Shown in pieces: positions 17,186 to 25,460 of a stretch of 64,000 bases of DNA. The stretch is from positions 56,775-120,774 of the forward strand of contig JAGNIU010000008.1 in NCBI GenBank assembly GCA_018000995.1, given 5' to 3'. This stretch comes from Bacteroidia bacterium. GTDB taxonomy: Bacteria > Bacteroidota > Bacteroidia > B-17B0 > Aurantibacillaceae. Under the pieces are notes generated by a model that saw only the letters and a list, made by a program, of their open reading frames with translations, had not been told where the DNA came from and made no database searches. The translations under genes were made by a program, and so were the position numbers. Each line of letters opens with the position of its first letter. The stretch's first letter is position 1.

Positions 17186-18697
17186 CTAGGATTTTTTTAA
17201 TCTATTCAAACTTTTATGAATGTATTTTTCGGAAGGGATAAGCGCCGTTTGAATGCGTTTAGCGTAATGAATACTATCTAAAATCTCTTTCTGTTTTTCC
17301 TCAACCTCCCTGCTTTTAATTTCTATAAGCAATTTTTGCTTCCGTGTAACTCGCAGCGTTTTGAAAACATAACCCGCAAAACCAATTACTAAAATTAATC
17401 CTACAACCACCGACCAAATTACGATAGCTTGTCTTCTTTGTTTTTCATCTGCAACAGCTTGTTGTTTTTCTAATTCTTTTTCATGTGCTTTTTGCGCCAC
17501 AGCTTCTTTTTTCTCGTAAGTATATTGCAATTGTTTTTTTACGGCTGCCTTTTGGGTTTCTTCATTATTAATGCTATCTCTCATTTTTATTTCAAGTTCA
17601 TACATTTCAAATGCTTCTTTATGTTTATTTTGCTTTTGGAAGATATTCTTTAGTCGTATCGCTAACTGCTTAATTGTTTCAGGGAATCCCATTTCTTTTG
17701 CTATTTCCATTCCTTTCTTAGCAAACACGAGCGCCTTTTCAGTTTGTCCTATTTTAAGATTGGTTCCTGCTAAATTATTTAATGAATGCATTATTCCGTT
17801 TTTATCACCAAGCTCTTCAACAATATTGAAGCTCTTACTAAAATACTCCAATGCCAAAGTATAATTGCCTTGAGTGTCGTAAAACAGTCCTATGTTATTA
17901 AGTGAAGCTGCTATTCCGCTTTTGTCACCGGCATCTTCATAACTAGCCATGCCCTTTTTATAATACTCTATAGCATTTTCAGAATCATTTTGCTTACTAT
18001 AAATCATCCCTATGTTATTATAAGTAGCCCCTAATCCTGCTTTATCACCAGTTTCCGTCCTGTATTTTACACTTTTTTGATAATACACTAAAGCCTGTTT
18101 TAAATCTCCGAGGTAATAATAAATAAGTCCAATATTATTTAAGGCAGTTCCAATTGTTATTTTATTACCAATTTCCTCGCAAATTTTCAGTCCCTTGTGG
18201 TGATAATCTAATGCCGCTTTAATATCGCCCTGTTTATGATAAACGTATGCAAGATTGTTTAATGAGGTAGCCATACCTTGTTTATCCCCAATTTGTTGAT
18301 AAACCTCAATACACTTATGAAAACATTCTAATGCGCCGGGAATATCACCTTTCTGATTCGCAAGAAATCCCTTATTATTCATTGCTGATGCAAAATGTTT
18401 CAAGTACGTCTTTCTGCTTACATCATTATTTGATAAATTTTTACGGGCTATGTCTTCTAATTGCTTGTTATAAACAGGCCAAATATTATCATCTCCTTCT
18501 AATTCAATCAGTACATTTAAAATATTACATCTGACAGTATCATGTTTTGCGTTTTTAAGGGCGAGCTTTAAGGAATCATTTATTCTATCCTGCCCAAGTA
18601 AATTGAGCTGACATAAAATAATTGCCGTTACAAATAATAGATATTTTAGTGCTTTATTCAGACCCACTAATCTAACAATTTTGGGAGATAATTTCAA
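17186..18697 (-). CDS. TPR receptor-like membrane protein lacking an output domain (paralog 1)
   Basis: The 503-residue protein has a signal peptide ending near NLLGQ, an NDSLKLALKNAKHDTVRC start motif, about seven TPR repeats (about 100-380; GDIKAALDYHHKGLKICEEI and similar), one membrane helix (about 424-444), then a coiled coil. The end carries EEKQKEILDSIHYAKRIQTA (about 467-486) and SEKYIHKSLNRLKKS. In many Bacteroidota proteins the YAKRIQ.A..P segment is followed by a SpoIIE/PP2C phosphatase; here the protein stops. Three paralogs at 49836, 54318 and 55937 end the same way. No phosphatase remnant lies downstream. Confidence 0.75.
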   Translation of the reverse strand: MKLSPKIVRLVGLNKALKYLLFVTAIILCQLNLLGQDRINDSLKLALKNAKHDTVRCNILNVLIELEGDDNIWPVYNKQLEDIARKNLSNNDVSRKTYLKHFASAMNNKGFLANQKGDIPGALECFHKCIEVYQQIGDKQGMATSLNNLAYVYHKQGDIKAALDYHHKGLKICEEIGNKITIGTALNNIGLIYYYLGDLKQALVYYQKSVKYRTETGDKAGLGATYNNIGMIYSKQNDSENAIEYYKKGMASYEDAGDKSGIAASLNNIGLFYDTQGNYTLALEYFSKSFNIVEELGDKNGIMHSLNNLAGTNLKIGQTEKALVFAKKGMEIAKEMGFPETIKQLAIRLKNIFQKQNKHKEAFEMYELEIKMRDSINNEETQKAAVKKQLQYTYEKKEAVAQKAHEKELEKQQAVADEKQRRQAIVIWSVVVGLILVIGFAGYVFKTLRVTRKQKLLIEIKSREVEEKQKEILDSIHYAKRIQTALIPSEKYIHKSLNRLKKS

Positions 18698-18730
18698 TAT
18701 TTATTGGGTAATTCGCTACTTTTATATCAA

Positions 18731-19180
18731 ATGTTACTAAAACAAAATATCTATAATCATTGTCTGCAAATTCTCAATCAAAAAATTGAAGAGTTAAACG
18801 CTGCATTAGCCAACGCAACAGAATCTGCCAACAACGAAACCAAAAGCAGCGCGGGCGATAAACATGAAACTGCCAGAGCAATGATGCAATTGGAGCAAGA
18901 AAAATTAAGTCATCAGTTAAACGAATTACAAAACCAAAAATCAGAACTCGAAAAAATTGATATCACGAAGCCTTCTTCTCAAATAGCTAAAGGCACTTTA
19001 ATTCAAAGCGATAAAGGGTTTTTGTTTTTAAGTATTGGTCTGGGGAAAATTGTAGTTGATGATAAAACTGTTTTCGCTATTTCCCCTCAATCTCCATTGG
19101 GAATTAAGTTAATAGCTAAAAAAGAAAATGATGTGATTGAGATGAATGGTGTGAAGTACACTATTCAAAAACTATTCTAA
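18731..19180 (+). CDS. GreA/GreB-like transcript cleavage factor family protein
   Basis: The preferred start is ATG 18731 (MLLKQNIYNHCLQILNQKIE); an upstream ATG at 18704 overlaps the promoter region. The 149-residue protein begins with a long coiled coil holding the conserved SSAGDKHETARAMMQLEQEK (about residues 39-58), then a beta-rich C-terminal domain (IAKGTLIQSDKGFLFLSIGL, FAISPQSPLGIKLIAKK), the layout of GreA/GreB. Homologs in flavobacteria often carry a mistaken 3-oxoacyl-ACP synthase label; no ketosynthase motif is present. It probably binds RNA polymerase, though cleavage activity is unproven. Confidence 0.7.
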   Translation: MLLKQNIYNHCLQILNQKIEELNAALANATESANNETKSSAGDKHETARAMMQLEQEKLSHQLNELQNQKSELEKIDITKPSSQIAKGTLIQSDKGFLFLSIGLGKIVVDDKTVFAISPQSPLGIKLIAKKENDVIEMNGVKYTIQKLF

Positions 19181-19186
19181 TCTTTG

Positions 19187-19240
19187 CTCGCAAAGACGCA
19201 GAGACGCTAAGAAAAATTTGCGACTTAGCGTCTTTGCGAG
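19187..19240. repeat. Inverted repeat of the CTCGCAAAGACGC family
   Basis: CTCGCAAAGAC (19187-19197) and GCTAAG (19206-19211) are mirrored by CTTAGC and GTCTTTGCGAG (19224-19240). The element lies between convergent genes. Single copies of the same word occur at 28404 and 33955. Confidence 0.75.
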
Positions 19241-19256
19241 ATGCTTTAATGATTGT

Positions 19257-20207
19257 CTATTTCCAGTCGCTTGACTTATCAAGTAAAGCAACTTCATCCT
19301 TTGTCAATTTTACATCAACAGCTTTTATTAAAGAATCTAACTGCTGCAAACTGGTTGCGCTGGCAATTGGCGCTGTAACTGAAGGACGATGCAATAACCA
19401 TGCAATCGCTACACTTGCGCAAGTTGAAGAATGTTGCTCTGCTACTTTATCCAATACTTTCAAAATTCCTAATCCTTTTGGATTTAAATATTGTTCTACT
19501 CTATCGCCACGAATACTTTTAGATAAATCCTCTTTACTTCTGTACTTACCTGTTAGAAAACCAACGGCTAAAGCAAAATAATTTATAACAGAAATATTGT
19601 TTTCTACGCAAAGCGGCTCTAATTCCTTTTCGAAAACTTCACGTTCGCATAAATTGTATAACGGTTGTAATGTTTCGTAACGCGGTAATCCGTTTTTCTT
19701 GCTTGCTTGTAATGCTGCTGTTAAACGCGCCGGTGTAAAATTAGAAGCGCCAATGTATCTTACTTTTCCTTCTTTTATTAATTGTGCATACGCTTCGAGC
19801 GCTTCTTCTACCGGAACAGTCTCATCATCTTTATGCGTTTGGTACAAATCAATATAATCTGTCTGCAAACGTTTTAAAGAGTCTTCTGCAGCTTTAATCA
19901 AATATTTTTTGGTGACATCCGTTTTGCCCTGACCCATATCCATCCCACCCTTCGTAGCAATAATCATTTTACTGCGATTGCCTTTCTGCTTCATCCATTT
20001 CCCAATAATAGTTTCAGATTCCCCTCCTACTCCACTAGCCCAACGCGAATAAACATCAGCAGTATCAATAAAATTAAAATCCGATTCTGTAAACTTACTT
20101 AGGATATCAAATGAAGTTTTTTCATCAGCTGTCCACCCAAACACATTACCACCAAATGCAATGGGCGCTACTAATAAATCTGAATTGCCGAGCTGACGTT
20201 TCTGCAT
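19257..20207 (-). CDS. Aldo/keto reductase
   Basis: The 316-residue TIM-barrel protein belongs to the NADPH-dependent aldo/keto reductase superfamily. The catalytic tetrad is visible: Asp48 in NFIDTADVYSRW, Tyr53, Lys86 in IIATKGG and His125 in LYQTHKDDE. The substrate loops TDYIDLYQTHKDD and VRYIGASNFTPARL are typical of the YajO/Tas-like branch, and AIASATSLQQLDSL near the end is the cofactor phosphate site. The substrate is not predictable. It lies 6 bases downstream of the OmpA-family gene. Confidence 0.92.
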   Translation of the reverse strand: MQKRQLGNSDLLVAPIAFGGNVFGWTADEKTSFDILSKFTESDFNFIDTADVYSRWASGVGGESETIIGKWMKQKGNRSKMIIATKGGMDMGQGKTDVTKKYLIKAAEDSLKRLQTDYIDLYQTHKDDETVPVEEALEAYAQLIKEGKVRYIGASNFTPARLTAALQASKKNGLPRYETLQPLYNLCEREVFEKELEPLCVENNISVINYFALAVGFLTGKYRSKEDLSKSIRGDRVEQYLNPKGLGILKVLDKVAEQHSSTCASVAIAWLLHRPSVTAPIASATSLQQLDSLIKAVDVKLTKDEVALLDKSSDWK

Positions 20208-20213
20208 CAGAAA

Positions 20214-21476
20214 CTATTCTTTAGAGAAATTAAATTCAGTGCGGCGGTTGTATTCGTGTTCTTTATCTAAACACTCAACATTATTATGGCAACGATTCCG
20301 AATCATCGTTTCTCCTTTACCTACACCTTTAATTCGGGTTTTCTTAATACCTTTTCCAACAATATAAGCGATTACAGCTTGGTTTCTTTTTTCAGATAAA
20401 GCCAAATTCGCAGCATCGTCACCTTGAGAATCCGTATGAGAAGTTACTTCCAATTTCACAGCCGGATTTTCTTTCATAATAGTTACCACCTTATTCAATA
20501 CTATTTTTGCGGGTTCTTCAATGGTTGATTTTCCTAGACTATAAACAATGTATTCGATAACTTTTAATTCGGAAGTTGTGCTCTTCTTGAAATTATTAAA
20601 GGCAAGCGTAATGTCTTTTGTTTCTATTTGCTGAAGCTTTACAACATCAGCTTTTAGTAATTTATATTTAAAACTACCAACGCCTTTTGCAAAAGTGGCT
20701 ATCTCAACACCGTTTTGCGCTGCTAAAATTACACTTACCGGACGATCAGCATTTTGATTAACCGTTAATTCGTAATTTGCTTTTTCATTTTCAGGAATCA
20801 ACATTTCAAAGTCTCCAAATTCATCGGTACGGGTGCTGGCAAAAGTATCTGCCTTTAATTCATTTACTAAACACACAATAGTTTTAATCAAAGGAATTCT
20901 ACTACCTGAACTATCAGTCAATAATTTTGCTTTTAAAGTGGTACTACTTTTACCGGGCAACATGGCTGCTTCCTTTTCAAAAGTACCAATGGCATCCGAC
21001 TCCGCCATTACTTTTCCTTCCGGACCGATTAAAGTAACACGGTTAAAAATACGTTTCAATGTTTTAGCTACTTCAGAATAATCGTTGGTGTTGTATGGTT
21101 CCAATTTTACTTCCGGTCGCGATTTAAATGGTTTTGCGCTTTTGAAAAATTGTAGCCATGCCTGATATGAATCGCCTTTATCAAAGGAATAACAAATCAC
21201 TCTTAGTTTAGGGATTTTATAAAGTTCGATAATTTTTGAAATAGCTGCTTCTAATTTTTGAATACTGTCTTTTCCGTCACGGTCTTTTGCTCCCCAGTTA
21301 TAATTAAACACTAAAGTGTATTTGTTTTCAGGAATGTAAATAGTGGTTTTTGAATCAAACTCATTATAAACATCTACCGAAATATTAACGCGGTCGCCAA
21401 CCTTAAAGGCCTTTTTTTGTCCGAAAAAGAACATTGGAAAACTCAGAAATAAAACGAAAATGATTAAGTAACGCAT
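20214..21476 (-). CDS. OmpA-family cell envelope protein
   Basis: The 420-residue protein has a signal peptide (MRYLIIFVLFLSFPMFFFGQ), an N-terminal region with SH3-like and thioredoxin-like strands, a middle carboxypeptidase-regulatory-like beta domain (about 185-245, LLTDSSGSRIPLIKTIVCLV ... RTDEFGDFEMLIPENE) and a C-terminal OmpA peptidoglycan-binding domain (about 315-418: VTSHTDSQGDDAANLALSEK, GKGIKKTRIKGVGKGE, YNRRTEF). It probably anchors the outer membrane or a surface complex to peptidoglycan. No lipobox cysteine is seen. Confidence 0.85.
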   Translation of the reverse strand: MRYLIIFVLFLSFPMFFFGQKKAFKVGDRVNISVDVYNEFDSKTTIYIPENKYTLVFNYNWGAKDRDGKDSIQKLEAAISKIIELYKIPKLRVICYSFDKGDSYQAWLQFFKSAKPFKSRPEVKLEPYNTNDYSEVAKTLKRIFNRVTLIGPEGKVMAESDAIGTFEKEAAMLPGKSSTTLKAKLLTDSSGSRIPLIKTIVCLVNELKADTFASTRTDEFGDFEMLIPENEKANYELTVNQNADRPVSVILAAQNGVEIATFAKGVGSFKYKLLKADVVKLQQIETKDITLAFNNFKKSTTSELKVIEYIVYSLGKSTIEEPAKIVLNKVVTIMKENPAVKLEVTSHTDSQGDDAANLALSEKRNQAVIAYIVGKGIKKTRIKGVGKGETMIRNRCHNNVECLDKEHEYNRRTEFNFSKE

Positions 21477-21612
21477 AGTAGAATGTCTTGATAAAAGATT
21501 ATTTCAAATATAATTTTTTTTTTGAGAAAACAGGCTCTAAAATCGGCGATTTTATCAATATTCGGGGCTTAATATGTGGAAAGCTTCTGCTTTCTTATTC
21601 GGGCTTTTATCG

Positions 21613-21620
21613 TAATTTTG
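21613..21620 (+). promoter_or_regulatory. -7 promoter element upstream of kdsA
   Basis: TAATTTTG matches TAnnTTTG exactly. A transcript starting about 7 bases later would carry a leader of roughly 80 bases with the inverted repeat at 21629-21675. Confidence 0.5.
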
Positions 21621-21624
21621 ACTC

Positions 21625-21690
21625 ATGAAATATTCATTATTCCGTATTGCAAAAAATAGAGACATAATGAATATTCTATTAGGCAACTAA
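21625..21690 (+). CDS. Possible 21-residue leader peptide before kdsA
   Basis: An ATG 4 bases past a perfect -7 element opens a 21-codon frame (MKYSLFRIAKNRDI..., TAA at 21688) ending 19 bases before kdsA. The spacing resembles that of real genes in the window, but the frame also contains a perfect 12-bp inverted repeat, so it may be a structured leader that is open by chance. No homology is claimed. Confidence 0.25.
   Translation: MKYSLFRIAKNRDIMNILLGN
21629..21675 (+). promoter_or_regulatory. Inverted repeat in the kdsA leader
   Basis: AATATTCATTAT (21629-21640) and ATAATGAATATT (21664-21675) are perfect 12-base reverse complements separated by 23 bases. The element sits between the -7 box and kdsA and could fold as an RNA hairpin or act as a DNA operator. 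Confidence 0.55.
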
Positions 21691-21709
21691 ACAATAAAAT
21701 AAAATACTA

Positions 21710-22534
21710 ATGAAAAAAATAGTTAAAGTAGGAAATATTGAGTGTGGCGCTAAGGATCTATTCCTTATTTCAGGACCATGCGTTATTGAAGAAGAAAGTA
21801 TTATGATGAAAACCGCTGAGAAGCTGAAAGAAGTTTCGGAGCGATTGAAAATAAAAGTGATTTATAAATCGTCTTTCCAAAAAGACAACCGTAGTAGTTT
21901 AAAATATTACGACGGTCCGGGTTTATCAAAAGGTGTTGCTTTATTAGCGAAAGTAAAAGAACAATTTGGTTTTCCTGTATTAACCGATATTCATTATCCC
22001 GATCAAGCTGCTGCTGCCGGTGAAGTTTGTGATGTATTGCAAATTCCTGCTTACTTATGTATGCAATCAACTTTATTAGTTGCTGCTGCAAAGACAGGAA
22101 AAGTAGTAAACATTAAACACGGTCAGTTTTTAGCACCTGATAACATGAAGCACCCGGTGCAAAAAGTTATTGAAAGCGGAAACGATAATATTATTTTAAC
22201 CGAGCGTGGTTATACTTTTGGTTACAATGATTTAATTGTTGACCCAAGAAGTTTTTATCATTTAAATAATATTGGATATCCTGTTGTGTTTGACGTAACG
22301 CATTGCGTTCGTAAATATGGTATACCAAGTTCAGATGCAAAAGGTGGTGCAAGAGAATTTCTACCTGTGCTTTCCCGTGCAGGAGTTGCCTCTGGTGTTG
22401 ATGGTGTGTTTATTGAAACCCATCCAGAGCCGGAAAAAGCATTATGCGATGCAGCTTCACAATTATGCGTTTATGATTTAGAGGAGTTTTTAAAACCTCT
22501 TATCGAATTGCATAATGTGGTGAGGAAGTATTAA
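21710..22534 (+). CDS. kdsA: 3-deoxy-8-phosphooctulonate synthase
   Basis: KdsA joins phosphoenolpyruvate and arabinose 5-phosphate to Kdo 8-phosphate, committing carbon to the LPS inner core. The 274-residue length is normal. Seen motifs include LISGPCVIEEESIM near the N-terminus, YKSSFQKDNRSS (substrate-binding Lys and Arg), FPVLTDIHYPDQA, VNIKHGQFLAP, LTERGYTFGYNDLIVDPRS and VFIETHPEPEKALCD. It indicates a Kdo-containing LPS, consistent with the heptose kinase gene at 28430. A small unknown gene follows after 4 bases. Confidence 0.97.
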   Translation: MKKIVKVGNIECGAKDLFLISGPCVIEEESIMMKTAEKLKEVSERLKIKVIYKSSFQKDNRSSLKYYDGPGLSKGVALLAKVKEQFGFPVLTDIHYPDQAAAAGEVCDVLQIPAYLCMQSTLLVAAAKTGKVVNIKHGQFLAPDNMKHPVQKVIESGNDNIILTERGYTFGYNDLIVDPRSFYHLNNIGYPVVFDVTHCVRKYGIPSSDAKGGAREFLPVLSRAGVASGVDGVFIETHPEPEKALCDAASQLCVYDLEEFLKPLIELHNVVRKY

Positions 22535-22538
22535 GAGT

Positions 22539-22811
22539 ATGAAAACAAAATTCTGCAAAAAAGATAAACTCACTAAGATCATCAGTAATTTTGGAAGTGG
22601 TTATCCAAAAACATTTACTATCAGTATTAAATCTGTGAACGGAGAAAAAATTTCAGGTACTTACATTGAAAAAAGATACTTATGGATCTTTCCTCAAAAA
22701 CCTATTGAGGGAGGATTAAATTCTAACATGCAGTTTCATCGTAAATGGATTAATGGAATTTATTCCGTTGCCATTAAACCAAATTGTGATGTGGAAGTGA
22801 TAATTGATTAA
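22539..22811 (+). CDS. Small hypothetical protein downstream of kdsA
   Basis: I do not recognise this 90-residue protein. It is basic at the N-terminus (MKTKFCKKDKLTKIISNFGS), mostly beta-strand in character, with no signal peptide or membrane helix. It begins 4 bases after the kdsA stop, so it is likely co-transcribed. Its end lies 6 bases from the end of the convergent carbonic anhydrase gene. Confidence 0.6.
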   Translation: MKTKFCKKDKLTKIISNFGSGYPKTFTISIKSVNGEKISGTYIEKRYLWIFPQKPIEGGLNSNMQFHRKWINGIYSVAIKPNCDVEVIID

Positions 22812-22817
22812 ATCAAT

Positions 22818-23477
22818 TTATTCGTTAACCCATTTGGTATTTAAACTCATGGTGTCGGTGTAAAAATCTACTTTACCGGTTGCAATATCATACATACCAC
22901 CAATAATACCAACCGCACCACTGTTTATCAATTCCTTTAATACATTACTACTGTCGGTTATTGCTTTCACGTTTTCTTTTACATTTAATGCCGCCACCCG
23001 CTCCACATATTCTCTATTTCCTGAATTACGGTTTGCGGTAAATGTTGTTTCAGCATTAATTGCAGGTTTTATTTTATCAAGCAAAATACTGAGCTTTCCC
23101 ATTTGAACATTATCACATGCGCCTTTTATAGCACCACAGCTTGTATGTCCTAGCACGACAATTATTTTAGCGCCTGCTAATTTACAAGCGAATTCCATAC
23201 TTCCAATAATGTCATCATTCACAATATTCCCTGCTATACGGACGCTAAATATATCGCCAAGTCCTTGGTCAAATATTAATTCGGCTGAAGTACGTGAATC
23301 GATGCAACTCAAAATAATAGCAAAAGGATGTTGTTTATCTGAAGTTTCATTTACTTGTTTAAGCAAATCGCGATTAGCTCTCAAATTATTCACAAACCTT
23401 TCGTTTCCTTTTTTTAAAAGATTGAGGGCCACGAGTGGTGAAATAGAAGCCTGCATTTCTTTCGATAATGTTTTCAT
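22818..23477 (-). CDS. Beta-class carbonic anhydrase
   Basis: The enzyme interconverts CO2 and bicarbonate. The 219-residue protein has the zinc ligands and catalytic dyad of the beta class: Cys58, Asp60 and Arg62 in ILSCIDSRTSAELIFDQG, and His111 and Cys114 in VVLGHTSCGAIKGACD. IFSVRIAGNIV and the C-terminal GAVGIIGGMYDIATGKVDFY complete the family pattern. No signal peptide is seen, so it is cytosolic. It lies 38 bases downstream of the SulP transporter gene, a pairing that suggests bicarbonate uptake or CO2 balance. Confidence 0.95.
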   Translation of the reverse strand: MKTLSKEMQASISPLVALNLLKKGNERFVNNLRANRDLLKQVNETSDKQHPFAIILSCIDSRTSAELIFDQGLGDIFSVRIAGNIVNDDIIGSMEFACKLAGAKIIVVLGHTSCGAIKGACDNVQMGKLSILLDKIKPAINAETTFTANRNSGNREYVERVAALNVKENVKAITDSSNVLKELINSGAVGIIGGMYDIATGKVDFYTDTMSLNTKWVNE

Positions 23478-23515
23478 AGTACAATTAGTATTTGAGTTTC
23501 TGTAAAGGGATAAAT

Positions 23516-24895
23516 CTATTTTAATAAAGCCTTTTTAAACACCGTTTTAACTACAAAATAAATAATGAGTGCTGATAATACCCCGGTTAAAAAATCTGTA
23601 ACCGGTACCATAATAGCAGTATAAACCATCATCGCGAACTCGAATTTTCCTAAGTGTCTTATTTCTTTAATTTCTTTTACTTTAATCATGTTGCTTGCTA
23701 CCCAAACTAAAATACCACCGATACACGCCATAGGAATTAACTCCAGGTACTGCGCCAAATAAAACGCCATACATAATTTTAAAATAGCTTTAAAATATCC
23801 TGCTAACGGTGTTTGAGCTCCGGCTTTAATACTTGTTGCTGTTCTTGCTAAAGCACCGGTACAAGGGAAACCCTGGACCAACGGTGTTATAATTTGCACC
23901 ATTCCTTGTCCGAAAAATTCTTTATCAGGATTGAAAGGTGTTTTTTGATTGTTAGCCAATTTATCGGCCATGGACGAACACAAAATACTTTCAACACCCG
24001 ATACAAACACAATGGCACATACAAAATAAATTATATCCAGTACTACACTTCCATTTAACTCAGGAAGATAAGGCGCTGTGAATACAAAAAAATTGTTCGG
24101 AATTTTACCATATAAATCTCTTACAAGAATAATGTTCTGATCGGCAAGTAAAGTAGCTGCTAATATTGTAGCTGTACCCATTGCAATAACGGGCCCGGGA
24201 ATAAATATGGAAATACGAAGTAATATTTTAGTTAATGCAAATGTGAGTACCCCAAGAAACACCGACCATAAATTTATTTTATCAAGGTTACCGAAAGCTG
24301 CACTTATGTTATGAAAGAGTCCGCCTTTTATGTCTTCATCTTGTCCAAGTATATCTTTAAAAGATTCTATACCTAAGATGTCTTCAAGATTAGTGAGCGC
24401 AATTGCAACTGCAATACCAATTGTAAAGCCGACAATTATAGAATTTGGAACCAGTTTTGCAAAACGACCGAAACCAAAAATTCCCATGATGATTAAAATA
24501 ATTCCTGATATAATAGAAACAAGAATTAAAAAACCATGCGCTTCTTCGAAATTCCCTCCGCTTGCAGGGCCATACTTTGAAATTAAACCTGCTATAACAG
24601 GAATAAACGCAGCTGTTGGACCATACACTTGGTATTTAGAACCACCGAATGTTCGTCCAATTACGCAAGCAAGTGCGCCCGCAATAATTCCATGTTCAGG
24701 ACGCATTCCCATTGCCATTGCAAAGCCCATCGCCATTGGAATAGCGGTCATTGCAACAATAAGTCCCGCACTAAAATCGCGGTACACGGTTTTCATCCAA
24801 GTTTGTTTAGTCAGGTCTTCCCACCTCGAATCGAATAAAGTAAAAAACAATTTGATTCGGGCAAGTGGCGTTGTTGGAAATTGATGTTTATTCAT
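23516..24895 (-). CDS. SulP-family anion transporter without STAS domain
   Basis: The 459-residue membrane protein has the SulP/SLC26 core: about 11-14 hydrophobic helices with FSAGLIVAMTAIPMAMGFAM (about 41-60), KYQVYGPTAAFIPVIAGLI and, late in the protein, VQGFPCTGALARTATSIKAG. The protein stops soon after the last helices (FLTGVLSALIIYFVVKTVF), so the cytosolic STAS domain present in most family members is missing. Position next to carbonic anhydrase makes bicarbonate the likeliest substrate, but sulfate is possible. Confidence 0.92.
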   Translation of the reverse strand: MNKHQFPTTPLARIKLFFTLFDSRWEDLTKQTWMKTVYRDFSAGLIVAMTAIPMAMGFAMAMGMRPEHGIIAGALACVIGRTFGGSKYQVYGPTAAFIPVIAGLISKYGPASGGNFEEAHGFLILVSIISGIILIIMGIFGFGRFAKLVPNSIIVGFTIGIAVAIALTNLEDILGIESFKDILGQDEDIKGGLFHNISAAFGNLDKINLWSVFLGVLTFALTKILLRISIFIPGPVIAMGTATILAATLLADQNIILVRDLYGKIPNNFFVFTAPYLPELNGSVVLDIIYFVCAIVFVSGVESILCSSMADKLANNQKTPFNPDKEFFGQGMVQIITPLVQGFPCTGALARTATSIKAGAQTPLAGYFKAILKLCMAFYLAQYLELIPMACIGGILVWVASNMIKVKEIKEIRHLGKFEFAMMVYTAIMVPVTDFLTGVLSALIIYFVVKTVFKKALLK

Positions 24896-24903
24896 AGTGT
24901 TTA

Positions 24904-25380
24904 TTAATTAAATAATGCTACTAATTGTTCTTGTTCACTTTTATTGGTTGATGCTTCCCACTCTGTTTCATGAATAGGAAACTGTGTGGATTTTAATAAC
25001 GGAATCGGATTAAAAGAAGCGCCGCGGGTTTTTAATACATAATTTTTAGGCAGATAAATTTTATCCACTCGGTTAGCCTCGAGCAAACTGATTAAATAAT
25101 TTTTATCATACGAATGCAAAAACCTGATAATTATTTCGTTTTCGTCGTGCTTATAACGATTGTTCAATATTTCAAGAGCTTCCCTGAATTCGCTCGTTTG
25201 TTTTTTTTCAATAATTTTTTCGGGAGAATAAAAAAGCATTTCGGTTATTGAATCGCTCAACAATTCCGCGTAAAGCAATATTGCCCGTACACCTGAATCT
25301 TTATTCGATTCGAGAGCAAGCTTAAGTGTGTTAAGCGAGGCCACACTAAAATCAATTGGTACTAATACTGTAACAGCCAT
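24904..25380 (-). CDS. Universal stress protein-like protein
   Basis: The preferred start is ATG 25380 (MAVTVLVPIDFSVASLNTLK), which matches the usual USP beginning; a 7-codon longer frame starts at 25401. The 158-residue protein has the first USP strand with the PIDFS motif and a plausible C-terminal strand region, but lacks a clear GxxGS(S/T)-type ATP loop, so it may not bind nucleotide. It lies 8 bases upstream of the SulP gene and is probably co-transcribed with it. The fold assignment is moderate. Confidence 0.6.
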   Translation of the reverse strand: MAVTVLVPIDFSVASLNTLKLALESNKDSGVRAILLYAELLSDSITEMLFYSPEKIIEKKQTSEFREALEILNNRYKHDENEIIIRFLHSYDKNYLISLLEANRVDKIYLPKNYVLKTRGASFNPIPLLKSTQFPIHETEWEASTNKSEQEQLVALFN

Positions 25381-25460
25381 ATCTTTTAAAATATGCTGCA
25401 AGTTGTGATGGGTAGATTAAGACAGAATAAGAAAGAGATTAGAATTGCATTAGAAAATGC

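Noticed and set aside
24330..24884. 184-codon open frame antisense to the SulP gene
   Set aside because: The SulP frame is well conserved; the antisense product (Ile/Pro/Lys-rich, no domain) is a shadow of membrane-helix codons.
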